Positions 24,691 through 37,754 of a stretch of DNA of 64,000 nucleotides are shown here, piece after piece. The translations under genes and the position numbers were made by a program. The stretch's first letter is position 1. Each line of letters opens with the position of its first letter. This DNA comes from Sipunculus nudus (taxonomy: Eukaryota > Annelida > Sipuncula > Golfingiida > Sipunculidae): contig CM049313.1 of assembly GCA_026874595.1 (NCBI GenBank), forward strand, positions 41,134,659 through 41,198,658, written 5' to 3'. Under the pieces are notes generated by a model. That model was given only the letters and a program-made list of their open reading frames with translations. It did not search any database and had not been told where the DNA came from.

Positions 24691-27490
24691 TCGCAACACG
24701 TGACAGAACCGTGGATTGATAATAAAACTACATGTTATAATGTATACATGTACTAGTGCATGGCTTCACAGAGTTTACTGTTATGAAATGAACAATTGTT
24801 CACTGCAACAACATTGTCATCGTGTCAAACTAGAAATAGGTCAAAATAATTTTTCTTTAAATTTTAAATTTCATTTGGGAAAATCAGGGAACTTTCTTAA
24901 TTAAACGAGACCGTAATAACAGCTACCGGGAACAGAGCCTAGCCTAATTGTTTGAGACATGAACGTTGTCTGGTCCGAGCCTGAGTCGGATTCAGACAAT
25001 CAGATCACGTGACTTTACCACGTGATCAAGACAGGAGTCGGTCTAGTGCAACAAACACCTACAATGATGATTTCGGCGTTATATGAATGCAGAATTAATA
25101 TACTAAATAATTAAATGATTAGCTTTGTGTCCGTATTGTTTCAGCTAATTTTGGAAGTTTATTTAGTTTTACAAAACACTACTTGCTATATTTATTCTTG
25201 TTATTATATCCTCATTTATATCAACATTTCTTAACTCCTGCTCCAAGGTAGCAATATTTAAAACAACTACCTAACCTGAATCTATAAATAGATTCACACA
25301 TACTTGTCCACCAGAGACCGTTATCTCTCTTCTAGAAAGAATACAAAGAATATTTTTCCCGGAAACATCTCTACGTTTGGCCTAAAAAATTATATCTACA
25401 CGGTTTGGTTAACGTGTGTTAATTCTTTGTTGTTTATAATATTTATAATATCAATGATGTATTTAGAAGAAGACATTCTTTTCGTTATTTATTAAGGTCA
25501 TGATATCAGAGGGAACATTTTATGGGTAAGAGGGAAACGATCAAGAGCGGAAAGAGTAGACGGGGACAAGGTTATCAAAAAAATTAACAGCGAGAAGGTA
25601 GTAAGCGAGGAGGTGACGTCAGTGAGGAAACGTTAAGGTCTTTGGCAGACTGGTTGGAAACAGGCCCTGGAAATTTCAGTGAAAACGGCACAGATTTAAC
25701 ACCATCAGCCCACTGGCTTCAATAAATTGTGTTTAAACTATCGGCCCACAAGCATCAAGGCAATGGTTGCGTCATCGGCTCTCAGGGAAACTTACGGGTG
25801 TCCTGCACCCTACACAGAATCGGACTCATAAGAGTTTGAGTAGAAATTACATTTTGCGGAAGGATGGGTGTCCCGGGTGGACCAGTCGCCGGCCCCTAGA
25901 TCAGGTTAGCGATAAAAGGGTTAACGATGAAACGGTAGGCCAGGGTTAAGTAGGCAAGGGGAATGGTTTGCAAGGTAAAACAAGGCGAGGATAAATTATG
26001 AGCGAGGATAAGCGATGATAAGGGTTGTGACTATACGGTACGCAATGATAATGCAAACGATGGTTAATTTCCCTATGGCCAAGGTGGACAACGATGGGAG
26101 GAGATGAAGAGAACAGTCTCCGACACGGATAACATGTGCGAGCAAAAGCTATATTACTACACAGAGAGCGGATAGGCGGCCCATCGATAACAGGAAATAA
26201 GATAACGATGAGAGGCCGAGAAGAAATAGGGCGTGGTTCAGAGAGCTAAAGCTTGACACACAGCATACACTTGTACAGCATAAAGCTTTAGTCCCATTTA
26301 ATAAATAATCGATGTGCCATGCGTGTTTATGCTTCCTATACCGTTAGTTCTGTTGAATAAATTATAACTGGCAAATGGTGCCCACATCGTTACACATGCC
26401 ACAGTCTGGGGGTCCTAATACATATTCAGGAATTATTTTTAAACGGTCACTTACCCAAGGGACACCTTGTCCGGTTATGTTTCTATGAACTGTATGTTTT
26501 AGTTAACACTTTGTTTCTGGATTGCTACAATGTGAACGCCCGCTGTAAGGTAGGTGGGGATTATTTACGGCAGTTGTAAAGCTAATATAACTCTTTATAG
26601 GTGATACAATTATACGATCTGTCATGATTTGTGACAGAAAATTTGATAAACTCTTTAGGAAATGTAGAAACTACGGTTTAATATTAATATTAAGTATAAA
26701 GAAAAACAGTAAGAGAACTAAAAACAAACGCAGAAGAAGGTATTTAGTCAATGTCCACAGGTTTTTATAAATAGCGACAGTTTTTGCAGACACTTCAGAG
26801 GAAAAGACACCGGAGTGATAAAATAAAACACGTGTACTGACGCGTGCAGCATGAAATATTTATCTCCATTATTGTATGATATCTACACATATGTATCTGT
26901 GATCTTCAGATTCAAAATATATTTAGATTTATTTGAATATTCCTCAGTGTGTCAATGAGTATTGTAGCTTGGACTTGCACACGGACCCCGGTGGTGAAAA
27001 CTAAGTCCATCCCAGCGGAGCCGAAGGCTGAGTCCTTGAGGTTCGAAGGCATTCCTATTAAATTATCTTTATTTTATAAAAAATAGTTTTGTTTTTTATT
27101 AAACCTTTTCCATGAGCATGTGCAAAGCCCGAACCGGATGTCTGCCATGTTCTGGTCGAGTAAGCAGATTTTCTTAAATGAAACCAGTTACATGAAGGGT
27201 ACATGCACTGACAGGAACCGCAAATTTAAGGATCAGATATTTTTTAAATTGTATTATAAATTTATAATTTACTTTGTCTATATTACGTATCCGAAAACGT
27301 AGTGTCAACGGCCTCGTCAGATACCGTTAGTGTTTTAAAGTCATTAATTTATTTTTTATTGTGTCTGTTGAGTCCTATCCGAGGTAATCCATACCGGCGC
27401 AGGGGATATTGTAATCTAATGATCAAGGATTTTATGGTTTATATTCACTTAAATAACCGTGCCAAAATAGACTGTGAATTTATTGTTTGA
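24691..27490. other. Unassigned stretch
   Basis: Includes a purine-rich zone (about 25520-26240, many gataagg and gcgagga words) and otherwise AT-rich sequence. Several short frames but none with domain, promoter or splice support. Confidence 0.4.
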
Positions 27491-27491
27491 T

Positions 27492-28118
27492 CGGGCTTTC
27501 CCACTTAGACGACTATACAGGCGACCAGGCCTGGAGGGGAGGGGAGGGGGGGGGATTAGTCACCTGTAGGGTCGCCTGTAGTCGCCCGAAGTCGCCCAAA
27601 GACGCATGGTCTACCTGTCTACCGCTGGATTTTCAACATGTTCAGAATCACAGGCTACAGCTTTTTTAACGCCAGGGAGCGTAGCCTGTCTTCTACTGGG
27701 GTATGTGCTGTCGTAGGCTGTCACCAGGTGACGTGGATTGTCGTAGGTCCTGTCGTAGGCTGTCGCCAGGTGACGTTTGTTGTTGTAGGTCCTGTCATGG
27801 GCCCTTCCTTGTCTCCGGCTCCTCACATAACACAGGGTAGAGACTCGTCAAAACTTGTCGCAGGTGGACGTAGCATGAATTCTGGTGTCGTAGGTTTTCG
27901 CAAGTGAAGTCGTAAGTTATCGTAGATGTGGTCGTAGGTTGTCATAGGTGATTGTCCTTTGTCGCGGCGATTGTGTCGCCAGTAGTCGGCAGCCTGTCGT
28001 CAGACAGTCGTAGACTATAGTCGTAGCGGAGGTCCTGTCGCCTGTTTTTCGGCGACCATGAGGCGACAGCATTGTCGCCTGTACTCGCCTGTAGAGTCGC
28101 CTAAGTGAGACAGCCCTG
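27492..28118. mobile_element. TIR element built of GTCGCC/GTCGTAGG words
   Basis: The ends are inverted repeats. The left end (gggctttcccacttagacga, from about 27493) matches the reverse complement of the right end (agggctgtctcacttaggcg, ending about 28117) for about 28 of 33 bases, continuing into tacaggcga on both sides. The interior is GC-rich, alternating gtcgtaggctgtc, ccaggtgacgt and their complements, so much of the element can fold on itself. A target duplication was not found. It is probably a non-autonomous foldback or MITE-type DNA element. Confidence 0.6.
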
Positions 28119-29984
28119 TTACTCTCATTCAAGAGTTTTGGTCATTATTCCCTCATGTCAAATTGCTTCTCTGTCTCATTCATTTCTTATACCACCGCAA
28201 GAAGGCTGAGGTACCATGTGTTTCTGCCATTGAGCGGCTTGACAGGTATTTTACACAAAATTGGTTGTTAAGGGATCCTGAGTGAACCTTTGGGGAGAGT
28301 GTGACACAATTACTTAGGTTATCTTGATCGCCATATTTTTTCTTTTAAAAAATCTTTCCTATTTTGAGACTACAATCGACACTATCTATATTAATTTAAG
28401 GGGAAACGTGTAATGTGTGTGTATATCACAATGAGATGTAAATCAACAGCCTTGACAATCCACATGCAGGTGCGCCTGAATGGGACCGCCTATGGTCTAC
28501 GGGCAGAGCCGAGCTGTGATGCAATGATTGAGTTGTCAAAACGAGATACATATGTCTCTCGGGTTTTGTTTCAAATAATTCCTGTGCTGACGTAATCAGT
28601 ATCCTGGTAATATTGCGGATCTGGTGACCCGGAATATTTGTGGACGTATATATGCCGTCTCTTGGTACCCTCTGTCATTTTGACCAAAATCAAATCAGCT
28701 TAACAAAGAAGTTAATCCTGTGTTTGCATTGATTTATATGAATGAATGCCAGGAAAAAAAAGCGGATTGAGGATTAGTATGTCATTGGACTGGAAAATGC
28801 TTTAGGTTAACTTATTTGACAATTGAAATCTTTAACCTTATGCACTTTGAGCGAGTTGTGTATATGAATTGAAAATGATATACTTTTTTTTCCAAATATA
28901 GAATATCAACGATATCCATGGGAGTGGTCATGTCAGTAACCTGAGCAACAATATCTTGAAACAATGTTTTCGCCGGGTGAGTGATATAACAGGGATAACT
29001 CGGCCTCTCCCTCGTCATCTGTCTTACCAACCTTCCCACTAATTAAACTTGGTTTCCTTAATTTGACTGCCTGTCCTCCTAAATTAAATATGAGCACGAA
29101 TTCATAACATAATGTTTGCTAACAGACCAACCATATCCAAGTCTTATTACCTAAGGTAAACATATACAACAGAAGCTGGTTGCTGGTCCCGTAAATATTC
29201 CAAAAACGCACACCCGACGAAGCTCGCAGCTCGTTCAGTCTTTGAAGGCACTATCAAACCTGATCAGTTCTGGTCCCGTGCTGTGTCAGCCTCCCCGTGC
29301 ACCTCGAGTCAGCTTAAAGCTCACGTGTGTCTCCACGCTCCTGTGCAAGGCACGTGACAACATGTACTATGTGAATTATAAGTGTTCTTGAAATCTTAAA
29401 AATCTTGAATGTTCCGTCAGTTTCGTCCTTTCTGATCGTGCAGAATACCACTTATGTATGCTTTGCATCGTTACTATTTAATGTTTTGCCTTTAATGTGT
29501 GCCGTCTGCATTTTGAAGATATTGTACTTATTGTCAAATGAACTAGCAGGGAAAAAATGTGGTGTTTTAAAGTATAACATTAAATTATATAACAGCAACA
29601 TTGCAAAATGGTGGACCGAAATTAGTTAATTGATTGTAATGAAACTATTAGAAATACACTTTAATAAAGGAAAGTTATACTTTTATATAAATAAACGTTT
29701 TATTTCATTATACATTTATCAGGATCTATTTGTAATGTCTTTCAGATTAAGGTTGTAATCAATCCGAAAGTCAATTTGTAATTTCGTTTTTTCCAAACTC
29801 CTTTCAAAACCCCGAAACAAGTCAAGACAACGTTGTTCTGTATTAATATTATTCTGGCGAATGCACACCTCCGCAATGTGGACGGTCCTTATTGTTGGGT
29901 ACTCCGCAACCCCTGTTTTCATTTACTTTTTGGCCCATATCGCCAGGTCCATTGGTTTATATGTTCCGAACAAGAGTTAACATT
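28119..29984. other. Unassigned stretch
   Basis: No supported gene or element. Confidence 0.4.
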
Positions 29985-30235
29985 CACTTATTCGGCCCAT
30001 AATTCATGTTCAATCGGGCATATGTGACTGCACATTTGTGAATATTCCTGTAAGTCCTTCCTGGAGCCGCAGCATGAGCCGCACCCACACCAAAATCTAA
30101 TGGATTTTTTATTGGCACAAGCTTGAGGTGGCCTGAAAATTTCCGTTTATGACTGCGTGAGTTATGTTGTGAACAAACACACACACACACGAACGGGAAT
30201 GAATGCCTACGCTCCTGGCGGAGGCATTAATGTAA
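29985..30235 (+). repeat. SINE-like interspersed repeat, copy 2
   Basis: Same block order as 24503-24690: cacttattcggcccataatt, gtgactgcacatttgtgaat, tccgtttatgactgcgtgag, an (AC)n tract near 30178 and a gctcctggcggaggcattaa end. The two copies are diverged and lie in the same orientation, 5.5 kb apart. Confidence 0.6.
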
Positions 30236-30759
30236 AAATTCAGACATGCTTAATGTCACGATGTTGGGAATAACTAAAAAAGGAATTTCTAAAGACTGAT
30301 CGAATTAACCTTTCAAAACAGCTTTAAATACACCGCCAGGGATTAATTATAATCAAGATAGGTACAGCTACCAACACAAACACATACGCATACATTCCGT
30401 CCATTATGGATGGAATCCTTTAAACCAGACAGCCATGGATTTGTCCAGTATACGTCTCTCTTTTGTTTTCCACATGTAAACTGATTCCTATACTCAAACA
30501 TTGAAATACAATAATTTATTAATTAAAAGTTTGATTGCCAACCATGAGGAACTATAGCCTTATCGTCGTGTCTTTTGGTCTGTCCATCGATTTTCTCAGA
30601 AATTCTTTAAAGCAAATTTTCAAACTTTATCAAATGTTATACTTGGCCGAGTAAGGAAGACCATGGCCACCAGGGGCGTTACAGCTCGGAAAATATGAAA
30701 TATTATTTACTGGTGTTTTCTCAATTAATAAAAATAATATTACAAATTTAAAGGCTTCA
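30236..30759. other. Unassigned stretch
   Basis: Nothing recognised. Confidence 0.4.
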
Positions 30760-31400
30760 TCTGAAACTAGGCTCCAAGGACTGTCTTTTTGATGAGAATC
30801 GGCCTCGCTCTGCAGATAACATGGTTAAGAATGTTTTGGCAAAATTTTTAAAATGTGAAATATCTCGTTCACTTTTCACTCTAGACAAATCTAGTTTTCT
30901 GCATAATATTGCATTTGACGAGCTTTCGTAGACACAGTTGTAAATCTCTTCAAATCTCCTCAAGTTTTGGGTAAAAAGGGGATTAAGCGATAAGCGGCAA
31001 AATGGTTATAAACTTGTCACTTTTCATTCTAGGGAGGTCTTGTTTTCTGCGTTGTATAGTATTTGACAAGCTTTCACTGACACAGTTGTGAGTCTTGTCA
31101 TATCTTGCTACATCTTCTGTCAAGTTTCGTCATATCTCGTTACATTTCGGGTCAAACGAGAATAAACCAGCTTTCGCGAATATACTCATTACTCCGTGAC
31201 TGTTATACAGAGGTATAGTTTCCTGCTTTTGGTAGCATTTAATAAGCTTTCAGCACCTTACGTCTCGTCATGTCTCAGGACATCTGCAGTCAAACGAGAA
31301 TCAGCGAGATTTCAAGAACAGGCTTATAACTTGGTCACTTTCCAGGGTAGAGAGATATGGTTTTCTAGTTTTGTGGCATTTGGGAACCTCTACCGAATCT
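30760..31400. repeat. 148-bp tandem family, inverted relative to 150-640
   Basis: agctttcgtagacacagttg-type words recur at 30921 and 31069 (148 bp) and again near 31245. Segments such as gcgagatttcaagaacaggc followed by ttataacttggtcactttcc are the reverse complement of the unit at 150-640. Diverged, non-coding. Confidence 0.65.
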
Positions 31401-34400
31401 AGTCCCGTCTGCCTAGAAACGAGAATGCTATATTATCCTTTACATGCATCAGTCTGCTGGACAGTGCTGGTGATTATGTGTCATGATTACATCTTGGTTT
31501 GTTGATCGATTATACAGATAAATTTCTTTGCTTAAATGATATAAAATGAATCAATCACTCATCGGTTCATTCATTTCAAATTGAAAAAGAAAACATTTTT
31601 ATACATGGAACGGGCACCCTTCTGGTGATACAACACTGTTCGGTCTGTAATCTTTCAGCTACCGCAAATGGAACCCCCTCCCGTGGCCCGCAATCCGAAC
31701 ACCAACATCTCCATTATTAGTGCGCACGTTTTGATTATTTTAGGCTGTAATACCTTGACCATTCAATCTTTGTATCATATAATAAATGTATCTGAGGGAC
31801 AAGCTGGTCATAAAAGCAATGAGCTTCGAAAATGTTGAACGATAATGAACTTACTCGATAAAATAGGCTAAGTAGGATACTACCTTGAAAATTAGGACAA
31901 TGTCATTAATCAATATCATGTTCAAAGCTGTCGGGTGTGAGTGTTACTCTGATGAAATGTAAGTTTCGGAAGGTAAGCCGTATCGGAAATCAAGGTTAAA
32001 CACTGTGTATTTTTATCTCCTTGTTGATTTTGTACTCAGGAGGAAGCCCCCCCCCCTAGAAAAAATAATCCATTAATCAAAGTCTTTAACCACATACCTC
32101 CCGGGGGGGGGGGGTACAAAAATATCGCATTCGCTTAAGCGATGGTAGTCAGAACTGAATACCATGAATGTCTTGTCTACGTCAGAGGCAGATAAATGCT
32201 TACGTTTTTTCAAAAGTCTATTCGATTCTATAAGGATTTTTTATCGACCAGTATGCACTTATCCCCGATGTTCCAAGCGTACTTCTTACACGTTGAAACA
32301 ATTACTTAAAATAGAGAGAGTGGCGCACTAAATGCGTCTTTAATGTCAGTATAAATTCTAAGAATGTATAGATTGGATGCTACACGTGTAAGATTTCATG
32401 CTATCCCCGGGCTTCGGTCGCCATGGTAATTAATTCAATTACACAACATGTACTGAGACAGGGGTGCCATGGGAAAATAGAAGTGATAGGCATGGGCAAG
32501 CTTGACGTCATGCAGGATTTTGTTTCAGTTGGTCTCAGCTGGAATCTACCTTAACGTATCAGTGTATACTTTTATATTATATAACTGTGCTGAGATCTGA
32601 TAATTTTTAGATAGTTTAAGCTCGGCGATTATGACACACTGACGTGCTACCAATGCAGAGTGTTCACGTTTATCAACTGTTATCATAAAAAAAACACCTC
32701 ATACATAAAAAAAAAACAATATTGACATGTAAACTATTGCATGTAAAATAATCCGTACTGAATATAATCTGCTGGTTAGAAGTGTTGGAAGTATATTTCA
32801 AACATGTTTACCATACTAGTATACTAGTTGTATATGGCAGGAGATAAAACCTTACATCATTGTATAATATGAAGAGCACATCATTGTGTAACACAAGGTG
32901 TCAGCACGTGCAACCTGCTGAATATTGTCGAACTATCGGCCGGAAAATTTTGAAATTTTATCAAAAGACAAGTACTAATTTGCCTTATTTTGCAAGTACT
33001 AATTGTTTATAAGATTTACTTATTTTAATCTTAAAAAAAGCTTTAGGTCTTCGATAATGTAAAATGTGCCAAGATTCGGCTTGAATATATTACCCTTATA
33101 GATTGCTCATTTTTTAATATCAGACAATATATATTTATACAAACTAAGTGGAAAGTTAACATCCAATGTTCATTTTAATTGGGTACCACCTGAAAGGCAT
33201 GCTTTGATGTAAGTTACCTGGGAGACGAGAAAATGAACAAGAACGTATAGAGCCGAAGGACCAAATCTTTGCATTTTAAAATATCTAGCTGGTGCTTCAC
33301 TTTCACTTAATCTGACTTGTACATCGTCAGGCGCTCAATAATACAGCGCAGTTTTGTTGCATGGTCATTGTTTTGTTTCAATACAGACAAGGGATCAGAG
33401 AATAAGGTATAATTGTCCATTGATAAATCATGAATATATTACAAATCAAGCGACTTGCTATTTATGGTAATGAGACCAAATTTAAAATCAAGATGAACAC
33501 AGTACTTTTATTATGTTCATATGGTTTATTGTATGGAGATTACGTTCGGTGATCAGCTGACTTGCACCTGTATTAGCACCTGCATTTTGGTTTAAATGCA
33601 GAACTACTGGTGTTTTGTATTTGAGTATAATAAATGTATGTTTTCAATGCAAATGCAGTTCTATATATTTTGTCTTATACTAATCATAAATAATCATAAA
33701 ACAATATTAACAATATTTTCTGCCATGACTATTTCAGCAGGACCATAAAAACGCCATTCGTCACATTGATCGCGCACACACACCTACACATATACACACC
33801 TGGATACAGGGAGGCAAAAAACAAATCAAATTAAAACCATTTCTAGGAGTATTTACATTTGCTATGTTGTTGATAAAAATATAAATCTATTTTACATTTG
33901 CATTTATTGTATTTGAAAGTTTTACATTTAAATAAGCTACATTTGTGCCCTACTCTGATACCACTACCTTTTATTAATTGACTAAAAGCTTTCCAAAACG
34001 GCTGATATAAGCAAGGTAAATGATTTCTTGCGTTCACCGCCAAACCCTAGAGCTATAACACTACGTCACCATTCTCAGGTCATGTGTTCAGAATTCAGAA
34101 GCGAAATTTTACCGATAAATTAGGTTTCTTTTTAACTTTATTTTTACAATGTTATTATGTGCGCGGTATAGATCGAGTGACCTTCTCCAATGATATCAGA
34201 ATCTGTGCTTTGAACATTTCAAGGTATTGACTTGGTGCTTCCAAAATCAATAATAGTTCCCGGGCGTTAGAGACGACCCCTTACGGATATACGTCCGTAT
34301 TACGTACATGTACCTATACACAATAAGGTCGGTCCGTATCATTCGGATCTCACGCTTTGTCAAGTGTAAATATTTCATAAGCCGCACAAGGGAAGTGTTA

Positions 34401-34979
34401 AGGTCAGCACTCCATGCCTCATATATTGTTTCCATGACCGCATATTTGACTTAATAAAAATGGAACATTGTTTTATCTATTTAGATATAGTTTTCTTCAA
34501 CCGACCTTTCTTGATATGATGGTTCAATAATTGTATGAATATCAGTTAAGGACAAAAAATATTATGGCAACGGTGCTGTCACTGGAACTACAAGTACAAG
34601 GCCATTAAACAACCATGCAGTAGCTTAACCGCAATAAGACTATTATTATTATTATAATTATTATTATAATTATTGTTATTATTATTATTTTTATTATTTT
34701 CAAATAGGTCAATCTTGTTGGAATTTTCTAATGATAACCTCGACTAAAATTCGACGTTTTGTTAGCAAGTACTCATGAATCTTAAATTGCACCCTGTAGA
34801 GCGCTCACCCTAACAAAAAAAATCGGGTCTGCCAAAAAATTAAGATTCGCATCAAAGTTTTTCTTTAATTTTTTTTTTCGCGGAGGTAACCGCCTCCATT
34901 TTTAATGCTCACTTATCTAAATCTTAAGTTAAATATAGACCAGGTGTCTACCGCACATGCAGTTCCTTGTTATGTAACC
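31401..34979. other. Unassigned stretch
   Basis: No supported gene. It includes paired C and G runs near 32048 and 32105 and an (ATT)n tract at about 34637-34700. A cgcggaggtaaccgcctcc inverted word lies near 34880. Confidence 0.4.
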
Positions 34980-35168
34980 ATCCCCATTGCGGGGCTATAA
35001 CACCGAAGAGCCTCTCAAAGACCCACTCGTTTGTAAGTGATACACGGCTGTTTGGCACAGCATCCCCATTAAGCCTGTAGAGGGCTCACCCTGGGCTCCT
35101 CGGCTGAGATTTGAACTCACGACCTGCTGGCTTTGAGTCCTGTGCTCTTCCTCTAGACCAGAAACCGG
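34980..35168 (-). mobile_element. tRNA-derived SINE fragment
   Basis: On the minus strand a tRNA-like head shows a box A (ctggtctagaggaagagc, about 35143-35162) and a box B-like ggtcgtgagttcaaatctc (about 35105-35123) at normal spacing. An unrelated body continues toward 34980. The cloverleaf is poor, so this is a SINE head and not a functional tRNA gene. Ends and target duplication are unresolved. Confidence 0.5.
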
Positions 35169-36719
35169 TAGAACCGGCACATTGACCAATACTGGACTAG
35201 ATTTGAAACTGTGACACTCAAAGCTCATCAAATGCTACAGTATACATTAAAGTAAACCTCTCTATTATTAAAATGACTGCGTCTTAAACAATTTATTTAG
35301 ATGTCTCATTTTTCGTTTAACGGCAAATGGAAATTACCAAATGCTATCTCGTGCAAAAAAAAACCCTATCTCTCTACCATAAAAATTGACAGAGACAGAA
35401 AGATTAACCCCGCATTTTTTTTTATTTCAGAATGTTTACCATAAAAAAGGTAAGAAAGCTAGCAGCGGGCCGATTGCCCGAAAGAAAATGCAATGGATCC
35501 TGTTTCCAAAAGATGTCTTAACAGTTCTAAGCGCAACGGCCCCTAGTGGTCATATATATCATAGCTTTGTCTTAGTAGTATCTAATACTTATAAAAGGAA
35601 TTCGGTTCACGTTTGTTCGCAGTGTTCTCTAAAACCGCGTTGTGTGCAATACTCTGCCATACATCATTTTAAAGGATATTATCCCCGCAGTGACATAGGT
35701 CATATGAGAATGAATAATTTTTAGTGTACATATAATTTTGAGTGATTTTTCCGTTTTTACTGACTTGCACTAAGGTTAGACCGAGCACAGCCGAACTGCC
35801 TTCGGCAATGACCGGAAAGCGTGCATCGTGGTCACTCAACCTCACGTTGACTATTGTTCAAGTGAATAACGCTTGCTTTCGGTGAGGGATTTGAGCTTTT
35901 CGGGCCATACATTTTAACGATGCTCTCACCCACGTATGTGGCCAATTAAAGAGAAAAACATGTTTCTCGCTTTATGGAATGGAGAGTTCAACCTAGGAGG
36001 ATTATATGACAAAACCTAATTCAAGGACCCAATTAAGGGACAGGGATGGGGTGGGAGGGAGTGGTGGCGGGGGACTCAGGCCTCAAAATGTGTCTGATAC
36101 GATGAAAAAAAAGGTTGCGGTGGCTGAAAATGGGATATGCACCCTGTGTATGGAGTCCCGTTGGGTCCGCTTTTGTTACTTACGAGGTATGCATATTTCT
36201 GTTTCTTTCTTCAGGATCAGTTTCCTTGCAACGTACATTTAATAAATCTTTCATGTGTTCCTCACATCAACCTTATCTTTATACGTCCAACGATTGAATC
36301 CAGTCAAATATAATCGAAAACCTGAATGTCCCCGTGTCTCATTCCGGTTCGCAGTGTAAAGGTCTTCAAGGTAAACATACCGGGGAATGAATTTCTTGCA
36401 ACGAGCACAACGCAACATAATAAATGTAAAAAATATTTATGCATATCTAATTGAGACTATAAACTATTGAGACTATTGAGACTGAAAACCTATATTTTCG
36501 TTAACTTTTAGAATAAAAAAGGAGCCAACATTCCACATCTCAGTTAACATATCTCCCCAACCCCGGTAAAAAGCCCGGTAAACCGGGTTTATCAGCTAGT
36601 ATTATATAAATACGTTTCGAACCGATTGCTGCAAATCACCGGCCAGAAATGTATATTTAAGCGAAATATCGCATATCCCATTTCACAAATGTGCCACGTG
36701 AAAGTATTAAAATGCCATA
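35169..36719. other. Unassigned stretch
   Basis: A 112-codon plus-strand frame (35386-35724) and others are present, but none shows a domain or splice context. Confidence 0.4.
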
Positions 36720-36805
36720 TGGTAAAAAAAATAGACCACTTTCGCTAAAAACTCGACTGACCAATATGCTCTCTGAATCAAAGATTGCGGCAAGCACTAA
36801 CAAAC
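36720..36805 (+). mobile_element. Diverged Helentron-like terminus
   Basis: cgactgaccaatatgctctc followed by gaatcaaagattgcggcaagc corresponds block by block to the terminal hairpin region at about 2780-2825, with extra substitutions that weaken the hairpin. Confidence 0.4.
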
Positions 36806-37510
36806 AACAAACAGGCACAGGTTAAACTATGACCTCTTTGGTGGACGTCGTTATTGGGGCATTTACAGCACTCCATTTCATTTCAGTGATGATAGGTTTT
36901 ATGTGTGGCCTTTAGAATAGTGTCCACCTGGTTCAACTGTATTGTGTCGCATGTGTACGGCAACATAACACTTGCGTTCTTGGCACTGCTCTAACAAGGA
37001 GCACTTGGTCGTTTTGTTAGTATCGTGTTTATAGAGCTAATGACGATCCCAACTATTTGGGCAAGTAAAGGACAGAGAGGAACTTGTACTGGCATGTAAG
37101 GCATGAATGCCAGCAATTTGTGTAGTATGTTTGTGAATGGCATCCATCCCACATGTAGCAACATGAGTACACCATCACACGGGTGTATACGGGTGGAATC
37201 ATTGTATATTGCTACGTGAAAATCCAAACATAATTTATTGTTTTGACCAAAGAAAGTGTCCTCTTATTAAATCAGCCCTTATAGATAATAACGAAATGTA
37301 AAGTTATGTCATATATTGCAGAAAACTGCTGATCTCTCTTTGATTCAGTACTTTTTATACTAAATTAGTATTCCATATAATTTTTCTTTACTCAAATATA
37401 TCATCAATAAATTTCTTATATATAGTTTAAGTATTTATCGGATAAAATGAAATATGGTATATCGTCAATAATTATTATATTATAGAACATCAAACGTTAC
37501 ATATAGTCAA
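36806..37510. other. Unassigned stretch
   Basis: AT-rich; nothing recognised. Confidence 0.4.
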
Positions 37511-37648
37511 CAGGGTGCGAATCAACGATTTTCGAAAGGAGAGGAACTAATAAGAAATCCTAAAATATGTTCATTGATCCAGAAAGGGAGGGGTCCAGGC
37601 CGTTTGGCTCAAATGGAGGGGGTCCGGACCCCTCTGGATCCACCATTG
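37511..37648. mobile_element. CAGGGGCGGATCC-TIR MITE, copy 1 (diverged)
   Basis: The left end cagggtgcgaatcaacg and right end ctggatccaccattg are degraded forms of the family TIR. The interior has the shared blocks actaataagaaatcct and gggaggggtccaggcc. The flanks gtcaa (37506-37510) and ctcaa (37649-37653) share four of five bases, so a 5-bp target duplication is possible. Confidence 0.6.
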
Positions 37649-37754
37649 CTCAAGTTCTGTAGACTTCCTGTTGGGAACCAAACTAAAGGCAATTTGAGTA
37701 CGAAGAAATGTTAGTGTTAATGAACCTTCAAACATCATGCTACTCTTATTCAAT

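Noticed and set aside
25520-26240. The purine-rich zone as a regulatory or origin region
   Set aside because: Composition alone is not evidence; no conserved or repeated structure was found.
35090-35168. A minus-strand tRNA gene
   Set aside because: Box A and box B words are present, but no acceptor stem or terminator is visible; more likely a SINE head.
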